Source: Archangium sp.
GTDB lineage: Bacteria > Myxococcota > Myxococcia > Myxococcales > Myxococcaceae
Assembly: GCA_022843845.1 (NCBI GenBank)
Contig: JALHMW010000009.1
Coordinates: 62,001-126,000 of the forward strand
Length of the DNA stretch: 64,000 bases
Reading direction: 5' to 3'
Part shown: in pieces, positions 15,957 through 23,564 of the stretch
Layout of the letters: every line of letters starts with the position of its first letter
How positions within the stretch are numbered: position 1 is the stretch's first letter
Translations under genes and position numbers: made by a program
The notes under the pieces: generated by a model
What the model saw: only the letters and a program-made list of their open reading frames with translations
Database searches by the model: none
What the model was told of the DNA's origin: nothing

Positions 15957-16859
15957 GTGAACCCCGCTCTCACCGACAAGCGCCTGCTGATCGTCACCGG
16001 CAAGGGTGGCGTGGGCAAGACGACGATCGCGGCGGCCCTGGCCCTCGAGAGCGCGCGGTCGGGCAAACGCACCCTGGTGTGCGAGGTGAACACGAAGGAG
16101 CGCATCACCCAGCTGCTCGGCAAACCCGAGGTCGGCCCCGAGGTGACGTCGCTGGAAGAGAACCTGTGGGCCGTCAACGTGCGCCCCGAAGAGTCGATGA
16201 AGGAGTACGCGCTGATGGTGCTCAAGTTCGAGAGCATCTACAGCGCCGTCTTCGAGAACCGCGTGGTGCGCTATTTTCTGCGCTTCATTCCCTCGCTGCA
16301 GGAGCTGGTGCTGCTGGGGAAGATCCTCTTTCACCTGAAAGAGAAGCGGGCTGACGGCTCGTTCCGCTTCGATCGCGTGATCATCGACGCGCCCGCGACC
16401 GGCCACGCCATCACCTTCTTGTCGGTGCCGCAGGTGATCGTCGACACGGTGCCGCCGGGCGCGATGTCGACGGACGCCGCGTGGATGCGCGATCTGCTCG
16501 TGGACGCGAAGACGACAGCGGTGGTGCTGGTGTCGTTGCCCGAGGAGCTGCCGGTCAACGAGACACTCGAGCTGCACCAGGCCCTGAAAGATCGCGTGAA
16601 GCTGACGCCGCGCCTCGTCGTCCTCAACGGGTTCATTCCCGCGCGCTTCACCGAGGCTGAGGTCGAGGCGCCGACGACGACGCTCGTGCATGACACCATG
16701 CGCGCCCATCACGCCCGCTCGAAGCTCTCCCTCGCCTCGCAGAAGACGCTCCAGAAGCTCGGCCTTCCGGTGGTGCCCGTACCTCGCATCTTCGGTACCG
16801 AGTTCGGGCGCGCGGCGATCGAGCAGGTCGTCGCGCTGCTGTCAGGAGCTGACTCGTGA
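15957..16859 (+). CDS. ArsA/GET3-family ATPase, first of tandem pair
   Basis: 300 residues. The deviant Walker A TGKGGVGKTT (residues 14-23) keeps the signature lysine; a DAPATGHAITFL segment serves as the Walker B/A-loop region of ArsA-type (anion-transporting ATPase) proteins. There is no Cys triad for arsenite, so arsenic export is unlikely; the family also includes GET3-like targeting ATPases. GTG start at 15957 with GAGGAAGGAACG upstream. Its stop overlaps the start of the second ArsA-like gene by 4 bp (GTGA), so the two are translated together and may form a heterodimer. Divergent from the phasin-like/parA unit. Confidence 0.85.
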   Translation: MNPALTDKRLLIVTGKGGVGKTTIAAALALESARSGKRTLVCEVNTKERITQLLGKPEVGPEVTSLEENLWAVNVRPEESMKEYALMVLKFESIYSAVFENRVVRYFLRFIPSLQELVLLGKILFHLKEKRADGSFRFDRVIIDAPATGHAITFLSVPQVIVDTVPPGAMSTDAAWMRDLLVDAKTTAVVLVSLPEELPVNETLELHQALKDRVKLTPRLVVLNGFIPARFTEAEVEAPTTTLVHDTMRAHHARSKLSLASQKTLQKLGLPVVPVPRIFGTEFGRAAIEQVVALLSGADS

Positions 16860-17989
16860 GCAGCCCCATCCGCGACGCGATGGCGACCTCCGACGTCCTC
16901 ATCACCGTCGGCTCGGGCGGCGTGGGCAAGACGACGATCGCCGCGACACTGGCGCTGCGCGCGGCCATGGAGGGCACGGGCTCGATGGTCTGCACCATCG
17001 ACCCTGCGAAGCGCCTGGCGAACGCGCTGGGGCTCGAGGCGCTGGGTAACAAGGAAGCCCGCATTCCCGACGAGACGTTCGGCGCGGCCGGCCTGCTCCC
17101 TCGGGCGCCGATGTACGCGATGATGCTCGACATCAAGCGCAGCTGGGACGATCTCGTCGAGCGCCGCGCTCCGCCGGACAAACGGGAGAAGATCCTCAAC
17201 AACCGCTTCTACCAGGCGCTCTCCACCGCCCTCGCGGGCTCGCAGGAGTACATCGCGATGGAGAAGATGTGGGAGCTGCACGAGCAGGCGAAGTACCCGC
17301 TGCTCGTCGTCGATACGCCGCCCACGGCCCACGCGCTCGACTTCCTCGACGCGCCCAACCGCATCCTCGACTTCCTCGACAACGACGCAGCCAAGTGGCT
17401 CCTCACGCCTGCGCTGGCGGCGGGCAAGTTCGGGCTCAAGCTCTTCAACCTCGGCGGCAGCTACGTCGCCAAGACGATTTCACGCTTCACCGGCACCGAG
17501 ACCCTGCAGCAGCTCGCCGACTTCATGCTCAACATCACGAGCCTGACCGACAGCTTCCGCGAGCGCGCGCACCAGACCCGCAGTCTGCTCCAGGCGCCCT
17601 CGACCGCCTTCGTGCTCGTCACCGGGCCGATGCCCGAGCGAGTCGATGAGGCCGTCTACTTCCACACCCTCTTGCAGCAGAACAAGATGCGGGTCGCGGC
17701 GGTCGTCGTGAATCGAATTCATGCCCCCGTGCCCGACGCGCTCTGGGACGAGGTCGCTCGAATGGGCGGGCCCCTGCAGGCGCGGCTCGAGCAGACCCTC
17801 AAAGAGAACGATCTGCTGGCGACCCAGGACGCCAGAGGAATCGAGCGGTTGCGTGAGCTGTGTGCGCCAACGCCGCTGGTGCTGGTGCCGCGCTTCGAGC
17901 TCGACGTGCACGACTTGAAGGCCGTGTGGGAGACGAGCCGATACCTGTGGGGCGAAGCGCAGGTCGATGCGGCGAAGGCCACGCGTTAG
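16856..17989 (+). CDS. ArsA/GET3-family ATPase, second of tandem pair
   Basis: 377 residues. Walker A is GSGGVGKTT (19-27): the signature lysine position is Ser, as in many actinobacterial and myxobacterial ArsA-like proteins. TIDPAKRLANALGL and VVDTPPTAHALDFLDAPNRI follow, the typical ArsA A' and B motifs. A hydrophobic region around LADFMLNITSLTDSFRERA may be the client-binding helical layer. It begins inside the stop of the first ArsA-like gene. A paired, non-identical arrangement resembles split ArsA1/ArsA2 halves. The substrate is unknown; context (TPR lipoprotein and M48 protease next) hints at membrane-protein handling. Confidence 0.85.
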   Translation: MSSPIRDAMATSDVLITVGSGGVGKTTIAATLALRAAMEGTGSMVCTIDPAKRLANALGLEALGNKEARIPDETFGAAGLLPRAPMYAMMLDIKRSWDDLVERRAPPDKREKILNNRFYQALSTALAGSQEYIAMEKMWELHEQAKYPLLVVDTPPTAHALDFLDAPNRILDFLDNDAAKWLLTPALAAGKFGLKLFNLGGSYVAKTISRFTGTETLQQLADFMLNITSLTDSFRERAHQTRSLLQAPSTAFVLVTGPMPERVDEAVYFHTLLQQNKMRVAAVVVNRIHAPVPDALWDEVARMGGPLQARLEQTLKENDLLATQDARGIERLRELCAPTPLVLVPRFELDVHDLKAVWETSRYLWGEAQVDAAKATR

Positions 17990-18030
17990 AGTCGGGAACC
18001 CCGCCTTCTTCGCCGCTGTCCTTGAAACCC

Positions 18031-19170
18031 ATGCGACTCTCTTCGCTGTTGGTCCCGACAGCCCTGATGTTGGTGAGCACGGGCTGTGCGCACGTCAAAT
18101 CGCCTTCGACGATTCAGCAGGTGCGCTTCGACGACGTCGTCATCACCGGCGATCTCGAGCTCGACAAGCTCAACGACGAGGAGCTCTTCGCGGCCGGCAC
18201 GAGCTTCTACGCCGCGGAGGACTGGGCGCAGGCGGCTCGCTACTTCTCGCGCATCTGTGACTTCCACCCGAACAGCAAGCACCGCCGCATCGCGCTCTAC
18301 AACGCAGGGCTCTCGTTCGAGAAGCTGAAGGCCTGGGACGAGGCGTACGCGAAGTTCCTCGAGCTCTCTGATCCTGCGAAGGGCACGGGCGATACGCTCG
18401 ACGCTGCGTTCCGCGTGGCCGAGGTGCTGTACCACATGGAGCGTTTCCCCGACGCGGTGGACGTCCTGCGGGTGCTCGGCGATCGCACCGATCTCTCGGT
18501 CGACAAGCGCATCGAGGCACGCACGCAGCAAGGCATCTGCGAGCTCGAGAGCAACGAACTGGACGCGGCCGAGAAGACGCTGCGCTCGGTGCTCACGATG
18601 TACATGGAGCACCCGGACAAGGATCTCATCGACGAGTACTTCCCCGGCCAGGCGCAGTTCTTCGTGGGCGAGATCTTCCGCCTTCGCTACGAGTCGATCA
18701 TCCTCGACGCGAACAAGAGCACCGAGAAGCTCGCTGAAGACCTCGAATACAAGTCGGAGCTGTTGCTGTCGGCACAGGGCCACTACCTGCGCGCGATTCG
18801 CCTGGGCAACGGGTACTGGGCGACGGCGGCCGGTCAGCGCATCGGGCAGCTCTACGAGAACCTGTATGAGCACATGACGCACGCTCCGGCGCCGGCAGAC
18901 CTCGCGGCGGACGAGCAGGACGTGTACCGCAGCGAGCTGCGGAAGAAGATTCGGGTGCTCATCGCGAAGGCGATCACGGTGTACGAGCGCACGCTCGAGG
19001 CCGCCGAGCGCATCGGGTCGCAGAGCCCGTTCGTGGAAGAGACGCGCGCCAGCCTGAAGCGAATGAAGGAGCTGCTGCTCGCGGAGGCGAAGGCTGAAGA
19101 AGAAGCACCGCCGCCGCCTCCTCCGCCCCCGCCTACCGTCACCAAGGGCAAGACCAAGCCGCACAGCTGA
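18031..19170 (+). CDS. TPR-repeat outer-membrane lipoprotein
   Basis: 379 residues. Signal peptide MRLSSLLVPTALMLVSTGC ends in a lipobox-like STGC with Cys19. The body is helical TPR/Tol-Pal-type repeats (LFAAGTSFYAAEDWAQAARY, ALYNAGLSFEKLKAWDEA, FRVAEVLYHMERFPDAVD, YFPGQAQFFVGEIFRLRY), finishing with a polyproline run (nine or more Pro) and a basic tail. The architecture is like the TPR lipoproteins of myxobacterial motility (for example AglT/GltE), but identity cannot be claimed without a search. ATG at 18031 gives the signal peptide directly. Same strand as the ArsA pair, 41 bp after it. Confidence 0.8.
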   Translation: MRLSSLLVPTALMLVSTGCAHVKSPSTIQQVRFDDVVITGDLELDKLNDEELFAAGTSFYAAEDWAQAARYFSRICDFHPNSKHRRIALYNAGLSFEKLKAWDEAYAKFLELSDPAKGTGDTLDAAFRVAEVLYHMERFPDAVDVLRVLGDRTDLSVDKRIEARTQQGICELESNELDAAEKTLRSVLTMYMEHPDKDLIDEYFPGQAQFFVGEIFRLRYESIILDANKSTEKLAEDLEYKSELLLSAQGHYLRAIRLGNGYWATAAGQRIGQLYENLYEHMTHAPAPADLAADEQDVYRSELRKKIRVLIAKAITVYERTLEAAERIGSQSPFVEETRASLKRMKELLLAEAKAEEEAPPPPPPPPPTVTKGKTKPHS

Positions 19171-19196
19171 ACGTTCGACGCTAAGCTCGCCGCCGC

Positions 19197-20351
19197 GTGG
19201 AGCCCATCTACACGGCCGAGCAGCTCGCCGAGGTGAAGGCGTACCACCAGCCCCGTTACCTGTTCTCGTTCATCGACTTCGCGCTGACGCCGCTGGTGTT
19301 GCTGGTGATGGTGCGCTGGGCGACGAGGCCGCTGTGGCGGGTGAGCGAGCGCGCCGGAGCGCGGATCGATGGTCTGGGGCTGAAGCTCCCGACGAAGCTG
19401 TGGAACGGGCCCGGGTGGGCCGCAGCCCTGGTCTTCGCGCTGCTCTTCTTCGGCGTGTACAGCCTTCCCGACATCCCCATCGAGATCTGGTTTGGGTACT
19501 TCCACGAACACGATCACGGGCTGTCGCGCGCGAGCCCGGCCGTCTTCATCGTCGACTCGCTGAAGGGCAAGTTGTTGTTCGTCGGCGCGGTGGGCTCGCT
19601 CGTCTTCGGCCTCTTCGGCCTGGCGCGGCGGACGAAGCACTGGTGGTGGCTGCTCGGCGTCACGGCGTCGCTGTTGATGCTGATCTCGACCGCGCTCGAC
19701 CCATATCGGGGGCGCATTTACGTCGAGCAGACGCCGCTACCGGCCGGAGCGCTCAGGGACCGCATCACCGCGCTGATGGCGAAGGCGAACATCGACTTCC
19801 GCGACGTGCTGGTCGAGCACACCGCGTCACGGACCGTGCGGCTGCAGGCGTACTTCGCGGGCACGGGACCGACGCGGACGATCGTGCTGAACGATTCGTT
19901 GATCGCGGCGCTGACCGAAGACGAGGTGCTCGCGGCCGTGGCGCACGAGTCCGGCCACGTGAACGAGCCGCGGTGGCCTGGACGAGCGGCTTCGTCGTTG
20001 GTGTTGATCGGGTTTCTGTTCCTCGTGGAGTTGGTGTTCCGTCGTTCAGCGGCGAAGCAGTGGTTCGGAATCGCGGAGCGCGCCGATGTTCGAACGCTCC
20101 CGGTCATCGTCCTGGTGTTCACGTTCGGCCTGATGCTGGGGAACCCGATCAGCGGCGCCGTCAGTCGAGAGCGCGAGTACGCGGCCGATCGCTACGGCCT
20201 GGCGCTGACGGGAGACGTGCCCGCGTTTCGTTCGATGCTCGTGAAGGCTGCGCGCACGAACAAGATGGATCCTGATCCACCGCGCTGGGCGGTGCTCCGT
20301 GGCATGTCTCACCCGCCGATTGGAGAGCGGGTCGACGCCATCGGTCGTTGA
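19197..20351 (+). CDS. M48 family membrane metalloprotease (Ste24/CAAX protease 1-like)
   Basis: 384-residue integral membrane zinc protease. There are about six hydrophobic helices (FIDFALTPLVLLVMV, WAAALVFALLFFGVYSL, LLFVGAVGSLVFGLFGLA, WWWLLGVTASLLMLIS, then two after the active site). The motif AHESGH places zinc ligands His250 and His254, with Glu251 catalytic; the third ligand is Glu327 in SREREYAADRYG. Together these match the Ste24p branch, which cleaves prenylated or misfolded membrane proteins, rather than HtpX. GTG start at 19197, 26 bp after the TPR lipoprotein. Followed by a strong hairpin. Confidence 0.9.
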   Translation: MEPIYTAEQLAEVKAYHQPRYLFSFIDFALTPLVLLVMVRWATRPLWRVSERAGARIDGLGLKLPTKLWNGPGWAAALVFALLFFGVYSLPDIPIEIWFGYFHEHDHGLSRASPAVFIVDSLKGKLLFVGAVGSLVFGLFGLARRTKHWWWLLGVTASLLMLISTALDPYRGRIYVEQTPLPAGALRDRITALMAKANIDFRDVLVEHTASRTVRLQAYFAGTGPTRTIVLNDSLIAALTEDEVLAAVAHESGHVNEPRWPGRAASSLVLIGFLFLVELVFRRSAAKQWFGIAERADVRTLPVIVLVFTFGLMLGNPISGAVSREREYAADRYGLALTGDVPAFRSMLVKAARTNKMDPDPPRWAVLRGMSHPPIGERVDAIGR

Positions 20352-20357
20352 TGTTGT

Positions 20358-20414
20358 GAGCCGTGCGCGGCGCCCCCGAACTCCCCGCCGCCCATCACCC
20401 GCCGCGCACGGCTC
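20358..20414. terminator. Bidirectional hairpin between convergent genes
   Basis: A perfect 15-bp inverted repeat (GAGCCGTGCGCGGCG at 20358-20372 and its complement at 20400-20414) with a 27-nt C-rich loop lies between the convergent M48 and TPR genes. GC-rich and without a T-tract, but well placed to stop transcription from both sides. Confidence 0.6.
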
Positions 20415-20427
20415 CCCTGCCCCGCCC

Positions 20428-20871
20428 TCACGCCGCCCGAGAGGTCGCGAGAATCGACTTCGCCCGGGCGACCAGCTCAGCGTTCTCTGCGCGCGTGTCC
20501 TTCACGACGGCGCGCAGCGCCTCCAACCCCGCCCCATCGCCCCGCTTCAGCTTGAGCAGCCCCAGCCGCATCCATGCCTCGATGTTGCGGCCGTCACGGC
20601 TGGTGGCCTGGGTGTACGCCTGCACCGCGTCGTCGATGAGCTCTTGCTTCTCGTACACGGTGCCGAGCGCGAACCAGTAGCCCGCGCTGCGCGGGTTCAA
20701 GGTGACGAGCCCTTCGAGGATGACGCGCGCTTCATCGACTCGTCCGTCGCGCGCCATCTCGAGTCCCTGCTCCGCCCACTCGACGCCTTGATCGAAGGTG
20801 ATGCCGTACGTCTGCGCGAAGGTGGGGCCGTTGCCGTCGAGACCGATGAGGTTCTTGAGTTCGATTCGCAT
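20428..20871 (-). CDS. Small TPR protein, secretion-chaperone-like
   Basis: 147 residues with three consecutive TPR units (FDQGVEWAEQGLEMARDGRV, AGYWFALGTVYEKQELIDDA, IEAWMRLGLLKLKRGDGAG). Size and the three-repeat layout are those of class II type III secretion chaperones (SycD/LcrH), which bind the translocators encoded beside them; no sequence identity is claimed. It starts 14 bp downstream of the gene for a soluble EF-hand-like protein, with AAGG eight bases before the ATG, so the two are co-expressed. No signal peptide. An ordinary TPR adaptor is the alternative. Confidence 0.75.
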   Translation of the reverse strand: MRIELKNLIGLDGNGPTFAQTYGITFDQGVEWAEQGLEMARDGRVDEARVILEGLVTLNPRSAGYWFALGTVYEKQELIDDAVQAYTQATSRDGRNIEAWMRLGLLKLKRGDGAGLEALRAVVKDTRAENAELVARAKSILATSRAA

Positions 20872-20885
20872 GGTCGTGGCCTTGG

Positions 20886-21830
20886 TCAGCGCATGTTGCG
20901 GACGGCCGTCATCGCCATCTCGGAGAGCATCTTCGAGAGATTTGATTGCATGGTGAAGATCTGGTTCATCAGCGCGCTCAGCGTCGTCATCTGATTCGAG
21001 AGCTGACTGATCTTGGCTTGGTTTGCGTTGGCATTGGCTGGGTTCTTCTTGGTGTCTTCAATCAAGGCACTGATTTCACCATTGATGCCGTCGATCGCTT
21101 CGCCGAGCCCGGCAACGCCAGACGAGAAGTTCTTCGGTGTCCCCGTGGCGGCAGTCGAGTCCGTGGCCGGCGTTGGCGTCCCGTTGGTTGTCGCGACAGG
21201 AGGAGTGCTACCGGCTCCGGGTGCAGGAACGTTGGGCGCAGGAACGTCGATGAGGGGCTTGAGCATCTTCTTCTGTGATGCAATCTGAGAAGTGAGGTCC
21301 GCGACGAAGTTCGATGACGCGTAGACGTCGACGCCCGTGCCGAACATACCGAGAACTGCGCCGTCCCCTCCCATCGTCGTCCCCTTCTTGGGAAGCGACG
21401 CATAGATATCCGGCCTGCTCAGAAGCCACAGGGCTGCTTCCTTCTGAGCGGGGTCTGTCGACTCGGTGGCGAGCCGCTGCAGTTCGCCCTTCGTCAAGAC
21501 GCCGTCGCCCTTCGCCAACTCGTGAGAGAAGAGCTTCTGAAGGTGCTTCTGCTTCGTCTCCAACTCGGCGATGGACGCCTCAATTGGTGCGTTGCCCGCA
21601 CGGATTGCCGTGTTTTGCTGCTCGACGGTCGGCTTGCCGTGACCTGCTTCCGTGGCCGAATTGAAACTCACCGTTGCTGAGCCTGCGGCACGAGCGCCAC
21701 CAGGACCTATGAAGGCACCGGATTGATTCCCCTGCAAACCAGGCGGCTTCGGAACCTTGTTAGGGTCGAGATTCGACAGGTCGGCGGTGAAACTGGATAG
21801 TGGCGGGTTGATTCCTTTGACGAATGCCAT
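20886..21830 (-). CDS. Putative non-classically secreted protein with degenerate EF-hand-like motif
   Basis: 314 residues, family not recognised. The N-terminal ~60 residues are Pro/Gly/Asn-rich and lack a signal peptide. A helical region contains KGDGVLTKGELQRLA (Asp109, Gly110, Leu112, Glu116 fit EF-hand loop positions 5, 6, 8, 12; positions 1 and 3 are not acidic), then EAALWLLSRPDIYASL and a second GGDG loop. This order recalls the DG-containing repeats of NolX/HrpF-type translocators. A Pro/Thr linker (about 196-240) leads to a C-terminal amphipathic helix pair (QLSNQMTTLSALMNQI, LSKMLSEMAMTAVRNM). Codons are visibly less GC-rich than in neighbouring genes. ATG 21830 has GAGG upstream; a longer frame to 21896 lacks one. 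Confidence 0.65.
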   Translation of the reverse strand: MAFVKGINPPLSSFTADLSNLDPNKVPKPPGLQGNQSGAFIGPGGARAAGSATVSFNSATEAGHGKPTVEQQNTAIRAGNAPIEASIAELETKQKHLQKLFSHELAKGDGVLTKGELQRLATESTDPAQKEAALWLLSRPDIYASLPKKGTTMGGDGAVLGMFGTGVDVYASSNFVADLTSQIASQKKMLKPLIDVPAPNVPAPGAGSTPPVATTNGTPTPATDSTAATGTPKNFSSGVAGLGEAIDGINGEISALIEDTKKNPANANANQAKISQLSNQMTTLSALMNQIFTMQSNLSKMLSEMAMTAVRNMR

Positions 21831-21876
21831 GGATGCCTCAGGGGTAGGCGGCGTGATTGCCGGTGTCGGGCGCTTG

Positions 21877-21892
21877 TGCAGAGCGCAGGCCA
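21877..21892 (-). promoter_or_regulatory. Putative sigma54-type promoter for the EF-hand-like gene
   Basis: On the minus strand TGGCCTGCGCTCTGCA has GG and GC dinucleotides at the required -24/-12 spacing and matches 9 of the 12 usually conserved sigma54 positions. The predicted RNA start is about 36 bp upstream of the ATG at 21830. Chance occurrence in GC-rich DNA cannot be excluded. Confidence 0.3.
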
Positions 21893-22030
21893 GCAAGACT
21901 TCCGAGTCGCTTCAGTCGCTTAGACGGCCCGGTCCGACTCACGAGACGCTCGGCTGAGAAGCCGGTCCTCGCACCGAGACGCCGCCCGAGCTCGAGCTCG
22001 CAACCGCCCGTTTCACTTCACCGCTCTACT

Positions 22031-22046
22031 TGGCACTCGGCTCGCT
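22031..22046 (+). promoter_or_regulatory. Putative sigma54-type promoter for the Ala/Gly-rich protein gene
   Basis: TGGCACTCGGCTCGCT has a perfect TGGCAC -24 box and GC at the correct -12 spacing (10 of 12 conserved positions; the -12 box is TCGCT instead of TTGCW). The predicted RNA start is near 22057, 28 bp before the ATG at 22085. Only the pattern is seen; no enhancer site was identified. Confidence 0.38.
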
Positions 22047-22084
22047 CTGGCGCCCTCCATCTCATTTTCCCTGGAGGCAGCACC

Positions 22085-23539
22085 ATGACCGTCGGAGCCA
22101 TTCAGCCCTCATCCCCCGTCGTCCCGCAGCAGGACTCGACCACCACAGTCCCCGGCCGCTCCAACGCGCAGTCGGACGCCGCGATCAACTCAGTCACCTC
22201 TCACCTGGGCGCCGCAGCACTCGACGCGATGGCGAAGCCCGACTTCTTCCAGTCGCTCGCTGCTGACGCTCCGAAGCTGCTCCTCGGCCTCATTCCCGTC
22301 GTCGGCCCGATCATCAACCTCGTGCAGATCTTCTCCAAGGTCGCCGAGTACTCCGGCACGGCGACTCCGGCGCAGAACGCTCCGGTCATTCCGAACAAGA
22401 CGGCTGTCCCGCAAAAACCGGCGAAGCGTGAGGATGACGAGGGCGAGCTGCGCGCCTCGGCGAAAGAGATCCTCGAAGTCGAGCACACCGAGCGCGGAAG
22501 CTTCGGCGACGCCACGAATGGGGGAAGCGGCAGTCTGACGGCGCGAGCGCGGCTCGGAGCGCGTGCTGACGCAGTCGCGACGACCACAGCGACCGGAGCC
22601 CGCGCAGCAGCAGGTGCAGCCGTCGAGGCCGATGCGCGCATCGTGGTCGAAGGCGAGATTCACGGCTCCGCGGGCAAGGCGAAGGGAAAGGCGCAAGCGT
22701 ACGCGCGCGCCCACGCGGACGTCCGGGGCTCCGCCGAAGTCGATGTCACGAAGGGTGCAACCCTCAAGGCTGGAGCCTCGAGCGGCGCAGAAGCCGGAGC
22801 CGACGCCCAGGTCTGCGCCGAGACCGCGCCGATCGTGAAGTTCGGCGGCTACGACTTGAAGGCAGGGGCGAACGCCTCTGGTTACGCGGTCAGCGGCACC
22901 GGCGCGAGCTGCAGCGCCGAAGCGACCGCCACCTTCAACCCGCCCGAGATCGTCGGCCAGGTCGGCGCGCGCGCCTTCGCCGGTGCCCGCGCCGGAGCTC
23001 AGGCCAGACTCGGAACCGGCCCCTTCAAGCTCGACGTCGGCATCGATGCTCGAGCGGGCGCCGGCGTCGAGTACGGCCTCGACTTCAGCTTCAAGGACGG
23101 AAAGCTCAGCATGAAGGGCTTCGCAGGCATCGCAGCAGCAGTCGGCCTCGGCACCAACTTCAACCTCTCCATCGACTTCAACGAGCTCGGCTCGATGGTC
23201 GCCGGCATCTTCGGCCAGGTCGCGATGGACGCTCCCAAAGGCAGCCCCGGTCAGGCGGCGGCAGCCGGCATCGCCGACTTCGTGAAGTTCGCGACGCCGT
23301 TCGTCGCGAAGGCCGCAGAGAAGTACTCGAGCGTCGACCTCCTCAACGGCGAGGGCACTGACAAGACGGAGCGCAGCGGCACCGTGAAGCGCGACGACCC
23401 GGCGCTCAGTGACCTGTCCCAAAAGGAGCGCGACGCCATTCAGGAAGCCGATCTCGCGCGAGGCCAGCAGCGGCTCGACCAGGACCTGAAGAACCTGGGG
23501 AACGGCTCCCGCTCCAGCCTCGACAGCCGCCTCGTCTGA
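22085..23539 (+). CDS. Ala/Gly-rich repetitive protein with one hydrophobic segment, unknown
   Basis: 484 residues, not recognised. No N-terminal signal peptide. A single hydrophobic stretch lies at about 65-83 (LLLGLIPVVGPIINLVQIF), broken by Pro-Val-Gly-Pro, as in membrane-inserting hairpins. Residues about 150-350 are an Ala/Gly-rich region in which small residues alternate with charged or polar ones (GARADAVATTTATGARAAAG, AKGKAQAYARAHADVRG), suggesting beta-strand repeats. A Gly/Phe-rich segment follows and then a charged coil (LSQKERDAIQEADLARGQQR). Strong GGAGGC ribosome-binding site 8 bp before the ATG. Divergent from the EF-hand-like gene and followed 25 bp later by a TPR gene. Could be a pore-forming translocator, a toxin or a surface fibre; none is proven. 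Confidence 0.6.
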   Translation: MTVGAIQPSSPVVPQQDSTTTVPGRSNAQSDAAINSVTSHLGAAALDAMAKPDFFQSLAADAPKLLLGLIPVVGPIINLVQIFSKVAEYSGTATPAQNAPVIPNKTAVPQKPAKREDDEGELRASAKEILEVEHTERGSFGDATNGGSGSLTARARLGARADAVATTTATGARAAAGAAVEADARIVVEGEIHGSAGKAKGKAQAYARAHADVRGSAEVDVTKGATLKAGASSGAEAGADAQVCAETAPIVKFGGYDLKAGANASGYAVSGTGASCSAEATATFNPPEIVGQVGARAFAGARAGAQARLGTGPFKLDVGIDARAGAGVEYGLDFSFKDGKLSMKGFAGIAAAVGLGTNFNLSIDFNELGSMVAGIFGQVAMDAPKGSPGQAAAAGIADFVKFATPFVAKAAEKYSSVDLLNGEGTDKTERSGTVKRDDPALSDLSQKERDAIQEADLARGQQRLDQDLKNLGNGSRSSLDSRLV

Positions 23540-23564
23540 ACCCACTTTCACAGGAACCACGACC

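Noticed and set aside
15957..17989. Arsenite-efflux ATPase reading of the ArsA-like pair
   Set aside because: No arsenite-binding Cys triad and no arsB, arsR or arsC nearby.
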